From contig NGBS01000001.1 of the NCBI GenBank assembly GCA_002245135.1, positions 186,001 to 250,000 of the forward strand: a DNA stretch of 64,000 bases, written 5' to 3'. Below the pieces are notes generated by a model. It searched no databases. It was not told the DNA's origin and saw only the letters and a list, made by a program, of their open reading frames with translations. This document shows positions 49,283 through 62,300 of this stretch, one piece after another (the first letter of the stretch is position 1; each line of letters starts with the position of its first letter). This stretch comes from Proteromonas lacertae (lineage: Eukaryota; Sar; Bigyra; Opalinata; Proteromonadidae). The translations under genes were made by a program, and so were the position numbers.

Positions 49283-52200
49283 TTAATCGATGGTTTTATT
49301 ACATATTGGACATGTCTTCAATTGAGATTTCAAAAGTTCATAGCAGTTTAAACACATACAAGCATGACCACACACATTAAATCTTATCTATTCATATATT
49401 ATAATAACAAATTCATTATATACTTGTGTTTTATTGGCTTGACAAAAAATACATATAGGAGTGACAGATGGTTCAACATAAGTGTTATTATAGCCATATT
49501 TATTAGTATTATACCATGACGGATGGTTACAATCTATAAATAGTATATATATATATATATATAATACACTCAGGAGGTAAAGGAAAACTTTGTTGTTGTT
49601 TATCATTAAATGCACTTTCATTTGGATTATCATATTTTATCTGTAAAGGTATTGAATCTTTGTTTAATTCATTTAATAAACCTCCACTACTACCACTTTC
49701 TTCTTTTACTTCATCAACTTCATCTTCATCTTCTGGTGAGGAAGTTGTTGTTGTATTTGTTGTGGTTGTTGCTGTTGTTGGTATTGGTGATGATGATGAG
49801 ATTGTGAATGGTAAATCAGGTGTTAGTGGTTTTTCATTAGATTCATCATCATTCTCTTCTTCTAATATAATTCTTTTGATTGTTTCTTGTGAAGAACTAT
49901 CATTTGCTTCTATTATAGTTGATGTCATTGTTGTTGGTGGTGGTGTTGCTGTAGTAAAAGCTGTTGTTGTTGTTAATGATATTGGAATAGATGGTGTTGA
50001 TGGTTGTGAATGAGATGATGACGATGAAGAAGTATGTTTGTTGGAATTATTATAACTTGTCTTTTTATCAATACTTTTTCTATCTCTAGATTTTATATCA
50101 TTCTTTACTGGAATTGATGCTGATGTTGATGTTATTGGTTTATCATCATTAATAATCGATATTGGTTGTCTAGATAACATCGATATCTTCTCCTTTATCT
50201 CATTCATTGATTCTTTTTCTTTTTGGCCTAATTGTTCAGCAAATTCATTCTGTTTTCTTATTTTCTCTTTAAACTTCTTTGCATCTTCTAATAATTTCTG
50301 TTCAAGTAATTTTTGACTTTCTATTTTCTTTCTTCTGTTTTCTTCTTGACGTTTCTTCTTTTCCAACTATAACGTAAAATATAATAAATATATACCAATT
50401 CTTCTTCACTTATTTCATGATTCTCTTTCACTTTCTTTATTGAAGATGATGAATTGATTCTCTTTTTATTCATTTTGTTTTCTTTAGTGTTATTATCTTT
50501 TGACTTATTATCAACTTTTTCAATTGTTGTTGTTGTTGTATTGTCATTCGTTTGATTAGTTTCTTTACTATTATTATTACTAGCAGTGTTAGTATTATTA
50601 TTATTATTATTATCTAAATCATTCGAGTCAGATCTATTCAAAACTCTATTGTTAATATGATGTGGAGGTATAAACGTAGAATGTTGTTTCATAAACTTCC
50701 TCGGTCTTTTTCTTCGAGTATTGCTACTAGCAGGATTTGAATCAACCTGTGATGTTGATAATTGTTTAAAACTTCTTGATTTATATCCAACTATATAATA
50801 ATATAATAATATATATACATATAGGTTTACTTAATTTAAACATTATAGGATCAATATTATAGATTAAGCAACATACTATGATTTGACTGCTGATAATAAT
50901 ACAATACAACTTCACATGGTATTCATCAAATTCAATATTAATCGAATCTTTATAATTTGATACAATCTCATTCAATATGTAATTAAATGGTATTACATAA
51001 ATATTTAATTTACAAAAACAATATATCATCATTACAATAAGTGCAATTTCAGAGAACTAATAAAATAAAATAAAAACATAATATATATACATGTATCTGA
51101 TGGTAACACAGTTGAATATAAAAATTATACAACATACAAAACAACTTTGAAGTTAAGAAATCTCTAATCATATTCATCACACTAACATCTCCTAACTTGA
51201 TCACTCCAATGATTGAATATTCATAATACATAACTAATGAGATTAACAACAACTTCATTAACATTATCTTCCAACTTGTTGCACCTGAAAACAACGATGA
51301 TAATCTATTTAAAGTATTATTATGTTAATATATATATATACAGATTTGGTACATATGAATTAATAAGATAAAACATCAATACAAATGGTCTTGCTACATA
51401 TGATATAATACTGGGAATATCAAAATTCACAGAAAAACATATAAACTCTATAATAAAAGGTGATATTGTCTTAAAGTGTATAAAATCCTTCCACTGATGA
51501 TAATTATCTGAATCTTTCATGAATTGTATCACTAATAAATAATAATAATATATATATATATACATGATTCTGATATTAAATACAATCTAAATAATAGAAA
51601 TGTAATAATAATTATTTGGATTGGTAAATAATATATAAACAATGAAGTTATCTATTAATAAAACAATAAAATAAAAAATAAAAAGAAAATACAGGAAAAC
51701 TAATTTTCAACACCCATACTAGACTTTCAAATACGATACTACTTCCCAGAAACAATATATTTATAGATCCGTTACATAATAAATATATATATGGACATAA
51801 CCGTATTATTGTAATATATATACAACTATAAGTTACAAATTCACAATATAAATGATCAGTAACAGAGTATAATATAACACAAGCAAACCATATAGAGAGA
51901 AACAGTGTAAAAAAATGTAAATACACTTGCTGTATAATCGTCGTAATACATATACCAATTAAATATAGGAAATTATGTTGGTGCAAGTAATATAGTATTG
52001 AGTAGTAATGGAATTTACGTTCTGTCTCATATGCCACTTCGTAATAACTGATTATATTTATTATACATGATAATTTCTCAATCTATATAAATATTATAAT
52101 TATTATACATTTTCTGTGGGAAGTTTGTCAATGTTATAAATATTATTAAAGTTATCTCTGTAATAATTTAAATATGGATTGTATGACCGAATTGACTTAC

Positions 52201-52746
52201 AATACTATTAGAGAATAACTAAATATAATGTTTATATAAAAAAAAGGATATTCAAGAAACAGACCTTTTGACTTATCAAGCAGTGATTCAGGTGATTCCA
52301 TCAAGATTCTGTTTTGTTCCACTATTATATTCTTCACCCAAAGATCTATTTCTTCATTCACACCTAGGATGTAACTATCTTCTTCTTCTTCTCTTTCTTT
52401 TAAATAATTAAGATACACAGACAACATTTCACGATCGACACTACTATTTATACATAAATTTTTATATCATTTGTATTTATACTCTCGAAATTCACCTCTT
52501 GTGCCTATTATCACAAATATTAAAAAAATAAAGGGAACACTACAACACAGCCATTCAGGTATAATACTTAAAGTAGCACTCATGCTGTTGAATTTTTCTA
52601 TATTTTGAATAAATTGAATAACTATAATTATGGATACTTTCACTTTCTTTACGATTATCCGGTTCACAATTACATAAAACAGGCATAATTACCAATATAA
52701 AAAGCAATGAAAAGATAAATGAGCGAAATCTCTCCCTCATTTTCAT
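49283..52746 (-). CDS. Multipass membrane protein with C-terminal RING finger (putative E3 ligase)
   Basis: About 1,000 aa from roughly twelve exons. It starts with a signal peptide (MKMRERFRSFIFSLLFILVI, ends near VLCNC), and several further membrane helices follow (LCCSVPFIFLIFVIIG, FLYLIGICITTIIQQ, LSIWFACVILYSV, LMKLLLISLVMYYEY, IIISSQIIVCCLIY). A Ser/Asn-rich cytosolic region with a basic patch (RRKRPRKF) and a coiled coil (QEENRRKKIESQKLLEQ) leads to a RING finger at the very C-terminus (CIFCQ, CGHACMCLNC, TCPICNKTID). This is the plan of membrane E3 ubiquitin ligases of the ER or Golgi. I do not know a closer match. One intron (52197-52251) has the ATATCC start. Confidence 0.7.
52197..52251 (-). 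other. Non-GT intron, ATATCC...TTGTAA, in the membrane RING gene
   Basis: The exon ends SKGLFLE (partial codon GA) and resumes G TCA ATT CGG = SIRSYNPYLNYY. The intron is 55 nt, begins ATATCCTTTTTTTT and ends ATTGTAA. No GT donor is available. TCTAAT stands where the other introns have TTTAAT. Confidence 0.58.
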
Positions 52747-53099
52747 AAGAGTGGTATTTAGTTTTATAAAAAAAACTCGGCTTGAGGTTTACAAAAATAT
52801 TCTATAGCCATTTAATGATATATTTTGATATTATTAGTATTAGATAAATGCTTTACAGGATATATGCAATATAAAGGAGAAAGTTTTCAAGTAAATGAAT
52901 AATTTAAATCACTGTTCGTTAATTAAAGATATTAAGAAGATAAAAAATGATATTATGAATATTTTTGCTATAATTATGATTATAAAATTGATTATTCTTC
53001 TATTATGTAATTATTTCATTCAAAATTAGAAAAGAAATAGAAAAGGTTTGAATATTGATTTGAGTTTAATTTGAACTGTTTGATATTTTTAAAATTCTT
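52747..53099. other. Intergenic region with one weak short frame
   Basis: About 350 bp between divergent genes, AT-rich. The only thing of note is a 44-aa frame at 52895-53029. Both promoters lie here. Confidence 0.4.
52895..53029 (+). CDS. Possible very small membrane protein
   Basis: A 44-codon frame starting MNNLNHCSLIKDIKK contains a hydrophobic stretch (IFAIIMIIKLIILLLC) and ends in TAG. Hydrophobic short frames are common by chance in DNA this AT-rich, so this is listed only for completeness. No homolog is apparent. Confidence 0.2.
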   Translation: MNNLNHCSLIKDIKKIKNDIMNIFAIIMIIKLIILLLCNYFIQN

Positions 53100-54587
53100 A
53101 TGTCAAACCAAACTGATTTGGAAATATTACAAAGTATGGAATGTAAAAATACGCAGATCTCTGATGAAGATGAAGGTATATTGTAATAACTATACGAATT
53201 AGAGAATCTGATCGAAATGAAGACGAAGGAATTATTAAGACAAAGACAAAAGGAATTAGAAGGAAAAGGAAAACAATATATTCAGCCATTATTTACTAAG
53301 CCTGTATAGACACAATATTTCTATCTAAAAATTATAGCATGCTTCAAATGATGTTGTAACCAATATGTTTCATGATTTAGCCTATCATAAATTCCTAAGA
53401 GAACGTTATTCTCAACTAGAAAAAGCTCATGGTGTATATCTCCTCATATATTTATTATTCAAACTAGTTCATTGATAAAATAATAAATATTCGTAACAAT
53501 ATAACAGATAAAGAGAAGAACTATGTAAGTTATCAAGAATTCTGTGATTTATTTGCAGATGAAAGAGTTGATCCAATTTATAGTTTATTTCTCAAAGCAT
53601 CATCCTTTATTCATTTCCCTAGACGTCCAGATGGTAAAATATCGTTAGAATTCTTCCATTATTACGTAACAGAGAAGTGCAAATTAATAGAATTCCAAAC
53701 AATATTAATGTATTATGCAAGAGAAGAAATAGGATATATAACAGAAATAGAATTTGAACAATTCGTGACGGATCATGTAGTAAAATACTTTGAAGGATTA
53801 AGAGAGTTACCTGAAAGAATGCATGTGTTCTATATCCATCATACAGTGAGAAAGTTTTTATTTTTCCTTGATTCAAATCACAAAGGAAAAATATCACTTG
53901 ATGCTTTATGGAAAAGTCCATTATTGAAGGAATTACTACAAATAAATGAACCAACTGATGAAAATCAGATATTAATCAACAATTGGTTTTCTTCACATAA
54001 AGCTTTATCAATTTATCAGAAGTATTTAGAATTAGATAAAGACAGAGATGGAATGTTATCCCAAGAAGAATTGTTGAATTATGGTGAATTAACACCAGCA
54101 TTTATTCAAAGAGTATTTGAATGTTCACACGTGTTTGATGGTAAAATGGATTATAAATCATTCTTAGATTTCGCTATAGCAATGGAAAATAAAGATACAA
54201 AGGAAGGAATTGCTGTATATTTATATAATTATATATTATAATTATATAGTATTTCTTCAGATTATTGGATATAAACAGTGTTGGATATTTAACATCATTT
54301 AATATTAATTATTTCTTTAAAGAAATTAATTCGTTTTTATCATCACATGATTTAGATATAGTTCCTGTTGAAGATGTGAGAGATGAAATATTTGATATGA
54401 TTCATCCTAAAGATCCTTTAAAGTATTCATTCATTCATATATATTATATATTGTTTATAGAATAAAATTAAAGGATTTAATTGAATCAAAATCAGGTAAA
54501 ACATTGATTAATATGCTGATTGATGGAAACGAATTCTGGAAGTATGATAACCGTGAAAGTTTGATGCAATCAGAAGATGAATCATAA
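53100..54587 (+). CDS. PPP2R3C: PP2A regulatory subunit B''-gamma / TONNEAU2-FASS homolog
   Basis: About 430 aa, six exons. The EF-hand protein matches human PPP2R3C and plant TON2/FASS closely: YYAREEIGYITE, HTVRKFLFFLDSNHKGKI, NNWFSSHKALSIYQKYLEL, DKDRDGMLSQEELLNYG, AYFFRLLDINSVGYLTSFN, VRDEIFDMIHPKDPLK and NEFWKYDNRESL. It directs PP2A to centrosomes or cortical microtubules. Two EF-hand loops are visible, of which DKDRDGMLSQEE is canonical. Introns are GT-AG, 27-40 nt. The gene lies beside other cytoskeletal genes here. Confidence 0.92.
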
Positions 54588-54666
54588 ATATTATATAAGT
54601 TTTATTCTATTATATTTATTAATCTTTTGAATTTTGGGACAATTGAAATAATATATTCGTTTTAAT

Positions 54667-55160
54667 ATGAAGTTTTTGTTTTTAATCATCTTTTCGTTTA
54701 TTTCTATACAACTCATTTCAGCTTCACAAGATGGATCAATAGCGAAGTTAAGTAGAAGTAATTTTGATTCAGTAGTTAATGGTGGAGGTGATTGGTTTAT
54801 AAAATTGTATTATTGTGGTGTATATTCGTAGCTATTCTCCTTGGTGTGGAAGTTGTAGAAGAATAGCTCCAGTATTCAAAGAAACAGCAGAAAAAGCAAA
54901 AGAGATAAACTTTGCTGAAGTAGATGCCACTGTTGAGAAATGTATTTAAAATTTATTATATAAATACATTTTAATAGTGTTGAGACTACGTTTTAGAGTA
55001 TTATCGTATCCAACTCTATATTTTTATCATGATAAGCAGTTTTACTATTACAAAGGAGAGTATATTAATAGTTTTTATTATTTAAAATAGCCATAGTGTT
55101 AATAGTTTGTTAGAATTTATTAAGGGTGGTTATAAGAATCTAAAAGGTGTGAATTATTAA
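54667..55160 (+). CDS. Single-domain PDI-like thioredoxin protein, ER-targeted
   Basis: About 130 aa. A signal peptide (MKFLFLIIFSFISIQLISA) precedes a thioredoxin fold with the active site SPWCGSCRR, then INFAEVDATVEK, VLSYPTLYFYHD (the cis-Pro in YPTL) and FIKGGYKNL. The CGSC site differs from the usual PDI CGHC and the ER retention signal is absent (it ends KGVNY). It may act as a secreted or luminal disulfide exchanger. Three short GT-AG introns fit. Confidence 0.8.
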
Positions 55161-55256
55161 TTTTCATGAATTGTTTATAACTTCTTTGTTAATAAAAAAC
55201 AATAATTAAAATTACATTACTATTATTTTTATGTTTATTATTATAATTTAACCAAA

Positions 55257-56192
55257 TTAACCAACAGGAACTTCCAATTCAGGTCTTGTGCTTTTACCAA
55301 TACTATATCTAGGTCCATTCAATTTCTCAGTAGTTTTAAAGTATTTAAATGATGATTTGGCATATTGAGTATCATATAGAGCAGGACCTGGCGATCTTGG
55401 TTTTTCATGTGGAAATCTCACATCACTACCTAACTTAGGTTGTGGAGAAGTAGCTCTTTGACTTAATACTTGTTTACCTATTGATCCAACAGTTTCATAA
55501 TCACCTTTACACCCACTATCTTTATAGTAACAACACCAACCTGGTTTTATTACATATTCAGCTTGATTTCTAGTTTCGCTACCCATTTTGAATGTACTAG
55601 CTCTTTTTTCTACTTTTGTTTTATCTGGATTATAATGTTGTGGATCTGGTGCTATATTATGCACTGAATCGTATAAATATCCTGTTTCCATTCTATTTAC
55701 TTGACCTCCTAATGACCAAGAGGGTGTTTTTGGTCTTATTGCATCTTCTGCTTGTTTCTTTATTTTATAGTGTTGAGGTGATGGTGTTTCCCTCATTCCT
55801 TGTGTTTCTGGAATCATACTCTCACCTACATACATTTTAGTTATTCCATCTCTTGTTGATTTACCTAAAACAAAATGAGGAGCAGTTCTTTTAGTAGAGT
55901 TAAATGTTTTGGATATTGGTTCTTCTGTATTATAATACTGCGGATCCTATTCGAAAATTATTACTGAATTAGAAATACTGGATCATTCTTCTTTCTATAA
56001 CCCACTTCATATATTCCAGTCTTCCATCTATCAATTTTACTCAATTTTCCACCAAATGAATATTGTGGAAGTTTTTGTAAGGTATTATTCTTTACTGTTG
56101 CATCATAAGCACCTGGTCCCTAATAAAACGTTAGATCATAAATATGTTTATACAGGTGTTCTATATTTTTCTCTCTTAGGTGGTGGTGGCAT
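55257..56192 (-). CDS. SHIPPO (STPGP) repeat protein, axonemal
   Basis: About 290 aa, three exons. SHIPPO/ODF3-type repeats are visible: RTPGPGAYDA at the start, DPQYYNTEEP, TPSPQHYKI, APDPQHYNPDK and RSPGPALYDTQ, each followed by a segment with FGGK, LGK or LGG (the 'FG.K/R' part of the repeat). Proteins of this type decorate microtubules, including inner microtubule proteins of cilia and outer dense fibres. The start MPPPPKREKYRTPG lies about 170 bp from the start of the dynein heavy chain on the opposite strand. That divergent pair suggests joint ciliary regulation. Confidence 0.78.
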
Positions 56193-56360
56193 GAGATAAT
56201 GAATAAAAATAAAATAAAACGACAATCAAAAACGGATATATTTTTATATAGGTGTATGAAAAATCCCCATAAATTCGTTTTGGTCAGCCAAAACAACCGT
56301 TTCAAAATCATTTTTTTAATTAATTTCAAATTTATAGAGTCTTAGAAGAATTATATATTT

Positions 56361-59300
56361 ATGAGTGATTTAGATATTCCTTTTGAATTGAAAGGAGAAG
56401 ACAAAGAGCTAGTAGAATGGATCAAAAAGAGAATTATTATTAAAGGGTATTATTGATGTATTATTTGCTGTATAGTTATGATGAATCAATGTATGACACA
56501 GTTTACGATGAACCTTTACTTAATTTTATCGATGGGAAGGTAGGTAATAAATTGTTTGTAAACATTGTTGATGGAAAAGCTAAATTTTACTTACAAAAAT
56601 TCCCTGATGTAGATCCAAACGGTCAAGTTCAATATTTCTTAAAACCATTAAATACACCAACAATTACTGCTACAAACGTTGATCAGATTATTCAGTATGG
56701 TTTAATTAGTGGTCCAGCAATGGATTCTTTGTTGCAAAAAATGAACGGTGTATTTAAAAACATATTAACAGTAAAAGATGATTGGCCAGAAAGTATTAAG
56801 AAAGATATAACAGAAAGTTTACACAAATTCATGGCATCAATTACTGAAACTGTATATCATAGTAAAGGCCAAACCATCTTATATGTACCAAATGACAAAA
56901 TCGAGAGTATTGAAGAAGCAGCTAGAGATAAAGAATTATTACAACGATACGATACGACAGTCATTCATTGGACAAGACAATTGAAAGATTTATTAAACAA
57001 TCAAAACAATAGTAATACAGATAATGAAAATTCAGGTCCATTAGAAGAAATCAACTTTTGGCAAAGTAGAACTGATGATTTAGCTGGTATTCAAGAACAA
57101 TTACAGAAACCAGGTGTAGCTTTAGTGATCCAAGTATTAACAGAATCAAAATCATCTTATTTAAATCCATTTTTACAACAAATTAAAACAATTGATGCAG
57201 GTTTAGAGGAATCAAGAGATAATATCAAATTCTTAGATAAAATGAAAGTTCCTTGTGAACAATTATCAAAATCATCACCTTCTGAAATTCCTAAAGTATT
57301 ACCAATTATATTGAATAATATCCGTTTCATTTGGGCTAATTCTCATTATTACAACACTTCTGAAAGAATTACAAATATATGTAGAAAAGTAAGTAATGAA
57401 ATCATCGCTAGATGTAGAGATAATATTGTATTAGATGATATTTTTGGTAAAAATGTGAAGAAAAGTATGCCAAGATTAGAAGAATGTATAAAATGTGGTG
57501 CTGAATGGAAGAGATGTTTTAATGACCTACAAGATGCAATTAACTTAGCAACAACACCTCAAGACACTCACATATGGCAAGTAGATATGACTTCTATCTT
57601 CGCACAAGTAGAAGCCTTTGTACAAAGATGTAAAGATTTAATTGAGATATGTGAGAGTCAATTACAGTTTACTCGTTCTCCTGATACAATGGAGCCAACA
57701 CCTAATGGTTTACCCATCTTTGGTGGTAGTAAAGGACCAGAAATATGTAAGAGTATTATGGAATTAGAACATTCATTTAAGAAGCATTTGGATAGATTGA
57801 AAGTAATAAAAGAAGATGTATTAGATGTAAGATCAACACAATGGCATGAAAATTTCAATCAATTTAAGAATGGTATTAAAGATTTAGAAGTTATGATGCA
57901 AAATGTAATGACTGCTGCTTTTGCTAATGTTAAGACTATTGAAGCTGGTGTTGAAACATTACATGCATTCCATCGTATTATTAGAAGACAATCTTTAATC
58001 AGATATCTCAATAGCAAACGTAGTTTGATGTATCAAATGTTCCAAACCAAATTAAGAGAAGCTCGAAATGAGTTTGATAGTAATAGATTCCATCCTAATC
58101 TTGATCCAGATGAACCTGAATTCAGTGGTGCTGCTATATGGGCACATGGTATTCAACAACGTATTGAACACGAATATCAATTATTATGTACTTGTGCATT
58201 TGAATCTCCAGCATTAGAAGCACCACAAGTAGAAGATGAGACAAAGATATTCTATAATATCTTGGAAGAATATATGTTGAGAAAACATCAAGAATGGTTA
58301 AGTTCAATTGGAGATTCACAATCTATTCAAGCTAAGCTTGAGAAACCATTAATGGCAAGAATCAGAACAGGTCCATTAGCTCCTGATCATTTATTATGTA
58401 ACTTTGATCCTGATGTATTAGGATTATTCACAGAAGGATTCTATTGGCAGAAATTAGGACCAAAATATCAGTTACAAATGGGTGCTACAGATATCTTAAC
58501 TCAAGAAAGTAGATTGAGATTATTAAGAGATAATGTGATGTGGGTTGTAAGAGATTATAATTTGATATTAGATTCATTATCAAGTGATGAAAAGAAACTA
58601 TTCCAAGAACATATTAGAAAATTAGATTCAAGAGCTCAAATGGGTTTGACAAAATTAACATGGGTTTCGAAAAATATGGTTGAATGGTATATAGCTGAAT
58701 GTAGAAAACATTGTTCATCCTTATATCAAACCGTTTGTGATTTCAAAGTGAAACATGCAAAGATAAAGAGATTAATTCGTTCAGTGAAAGAATCATTATT
58801 ATTGGAATTTGAAAGAAATCGTATTTATACAGTTGATGAATTTACAACAGCTCAAGAAACTCATAGAGAAAAGATGACTAATTTCTTAAACAAACAACAT
58901 TTAGAGATAAGAAATACATTGAAAGAAATATACAAATTCTTTGTTGAAGATCCATTTATTATTCAAAGAGAATGGTTGAATTTCTTGAAATTACTCGATA
59001 AACAAGTAGAAGAAGCTTTAAGATATTCATTACGTAAATCATTGACTGAATTATCACGTATTATTAACGGTGATAAGAAGAATGAACCAAGAGCTGCATT
59101 TAAAGTAGATGTTATATTAGATGGTCAAGAAGTAGGATTTATTCCACCAACTGAGAAGTTCCAAGAATCTATTAACTTAGTAATGAGAAATATGGCTAAA
59201 GTAATAGAATGTGTACCACATTTAAGTGTAACATTACATGAAGAAGTATTAGAATTTAAAGAAGCTTTATTAAAGACAGGTGATGAAAATATTCAACCAA

Positions 59301-62300
59301 TTGTAGAAGTAGTAGAACCAAAATCATTCTATGATATTATAGCTCAAGAACCTGAAACTAATCAATTAGGTGGATTAATTACTAATGGTTTTGGTAATGT
59401 ATTGGTATTATTACAGAAACACGTTTCTCATTGGGATAGTTATAAGAGTTTATGGGAGAAAGATAAGAAAGAAGCTTATATTAAAAGATTAGCTAAAGCT
59501 AATAGACCATTATCTCAATATGTAGCTGATATTCAAAGATATATAAAGATACAACATGAAATAGAAGCTCAAGAGCCAAGCACTACTGTTAGTTTTATTA
59601 AATTAGATTGCTCCATATTGAAGAATACCTTGATTGAGATGTGTATTGATTGGCAGAATAGACATACTGGTTTATTGAATGATAATGCATCAAAAGATTT
59701 AGAAGCAATTTATACATTAATGAAGACAAATACTGAAAAGATGCAACAGAAACCAACCAACTTAGATGAATTAAGTGTTGCTATTAAAAGATTAGCTGAA
59801 TTAAGAGATAAAAGTCCAGAAATTGAAGCATCTTTCCCAGGTATTGAAGAGAGATATAATACATTATCACAATTCGATGTTGATCTACCAGAAGCTGAAA
59901 GTAATTTATTAACTAATTTAAGACCTGAATGGGCTAAATTCCAACAAGTGATGGTAGAAACTGATGAGATGTTACAGAAATCAAAACAAGCAATGAAACA
60001 TGATTTAGAAGATAGTATAAAGAGTTATGCCAATCAAGTCAAAGATTTGAGAGATGATTTCGTTAATAATATTCCAAGTGGAGCTGATAAATCAATCGAA
60101 GAAGCCTTTGAAATCATCAATCATTATAAACAGAAGATTGCCCAATTAAAAGAGAAAGAGAAGAAGTTATTACCAGGTTTAGAAATCTTCAATATACCTC
60201 AAGAAGAGTATAAAGATATGGTAGATACAGAGAAAGATTTAGAAGTCTTAGAGAAGATATGGACAATGAATAAAGAATGGGCAGAACACTGGGATAGTTG
60301 GAAATTCGGCCTATTTAGAGATTTAGATGCACCAAAGATGGAGAACTTTGCACAAACTACATTCAAAGATTTAACTAAATTAGGTAGAACCATTAAGAAT
60401 TGGGGTGTATGGCAAGATTTAAAAGCTAGAGTAGATCAATTTAGAGTGACTATTCCATTAATTATGGATTTACGTAATCCAGCTATGAGACCTAGACATT
60501 GGGATCAATTAAGAAATACAATTGGTAAAGATTTTGATCCTGAAGGTGATAACTTTACATTAGAAACTATTTATTCATTAGGTTTACATAACCATGCTGA
60601 ATTTATTGGTGAATTATCATCGAATGCTAATCAAGAATTGGCTATTGAAAATAGTCTTAAGAATATAGAAGAAGGATGGAGTAAAGAACCATTGGTAATT
60701 GCACCATTCAAAGAAAAGTACTTTAAGATTACAACTACTGAAGATTTATATAATCGATTAGATGAAAATCAAGTCAACTTATCAACAATGAATGCATCTA
60801 GATTCTTCAAATCATTCGAAACACAGATTATGTATTGGACTAGTGCTTTAAGAACAGTATCTGAAGTTGTAGATATTTCATTGATGGTGCAAAGACAGTG
60901 GATGTATTTAGAAAATATATTTATGGCTTCTGAAGATATTCAAAAACAATTACCACAAGAAACTACTCTATTCATGAAAGTAAACAATGAATATGTTGCA
61001 ATGATGGCTGAAATGTATGAAACAAAGATTGCATTTAAATGTTGTACAAAAGAAGGTGTATTACAGAAGTTAAGACAAATGAGTGCTGATTTAGATTCAA
61101 TCCAAAAGAGTTTAGATCAATATTTAGAAACAAAACGTCAGAAATTCCCTCGTTTCTATTTCTTATCTAATGATGATTTACTAGAAATATTAGGTCAACA
61201 GAAAGATCCAATGCAAGTACAGAAACATATTAAGAAATGTTTCGTTGGTATTAATCTATTAGATTTCATTGCACCTGGTGTTGCTAATAATAGAGACATT
61301 GAAGCAAGAGCAATGAAAGCAGCTGATGGTGAAATATTACAGTTTGTAGAGAATGTAAGAATAGGAGGTCCAGTTGAAGATTGGTTGATTCAAGTAGAAA
61401 AGATGATGGTAAGAACAGTGAAGAAGGAATTATATACAACTATTACTACTAATTCAGCATCTAAGAAAGAGAAATGGATTAAAGAAAATCCAGGTCAATT
61501 ATTAATTACAGTAGGTAAGATTCAATGGACTCAGAATTGTATGAAAGCCTTCAGAGAGATTGGTAAAGGTAGTAAGACAGCAATGAAGAAAGAAAAGAAG
61601 AAGCAACATATCTATTTGAGTAGATTAGCTGATATGGTGAGAGGTAAATTAACCAAAGTAGAAAGATATAAGTTAGTCGCTTTAATTACTATGGAAATAC
61701 ACAGCAGAGATGTTATTGAAAGATTAATCAAAGCAGATTGTCAAAATGAATATGAATTTGAATGGCAAAGTCAATTGAGATTCTTCTATGAAAAAGAACC
61801 ACAGAATACAGATAATGGTGTACAATGTAAAGTATTACAATGTAATGCAGATATTCAATTTGGTAATGAATATCAAGGTAATAATGGTCGTCTAGTTATT
61901 ACACCATTAACTGATAGATGTATTTTGACATTAACAACTGCACTTCATTTACAAAGAGGTGGTAATCCATTAGGTCCAGCTGGTACAGGAAAGACAGAAA
62001 CAGTGAAAGATTTAGGTAAGAACTTGGCTAAATTCGTTGTTGTATTCAATTGTTCTGATGGTTTGGATTACAAATCAGTTGGTCGTATGTTTAGTGGTTT
62101 GGTACAATCTGGTGGTTGGGGATGTTTTGATGAATTCAACCGTATTGAAGTGGAAGTGTTGTCTGTCGTTGCACAACAAATTCTATCAATTATGAATGCT
62201 ATTAGTGCACATTTAGATACATTCGTATTTGAAGGTCATAATGTTAAATGTAATCCAAATTGTGGTATATTTGTAACTATGAATCCTGGTTATGCTGGAA

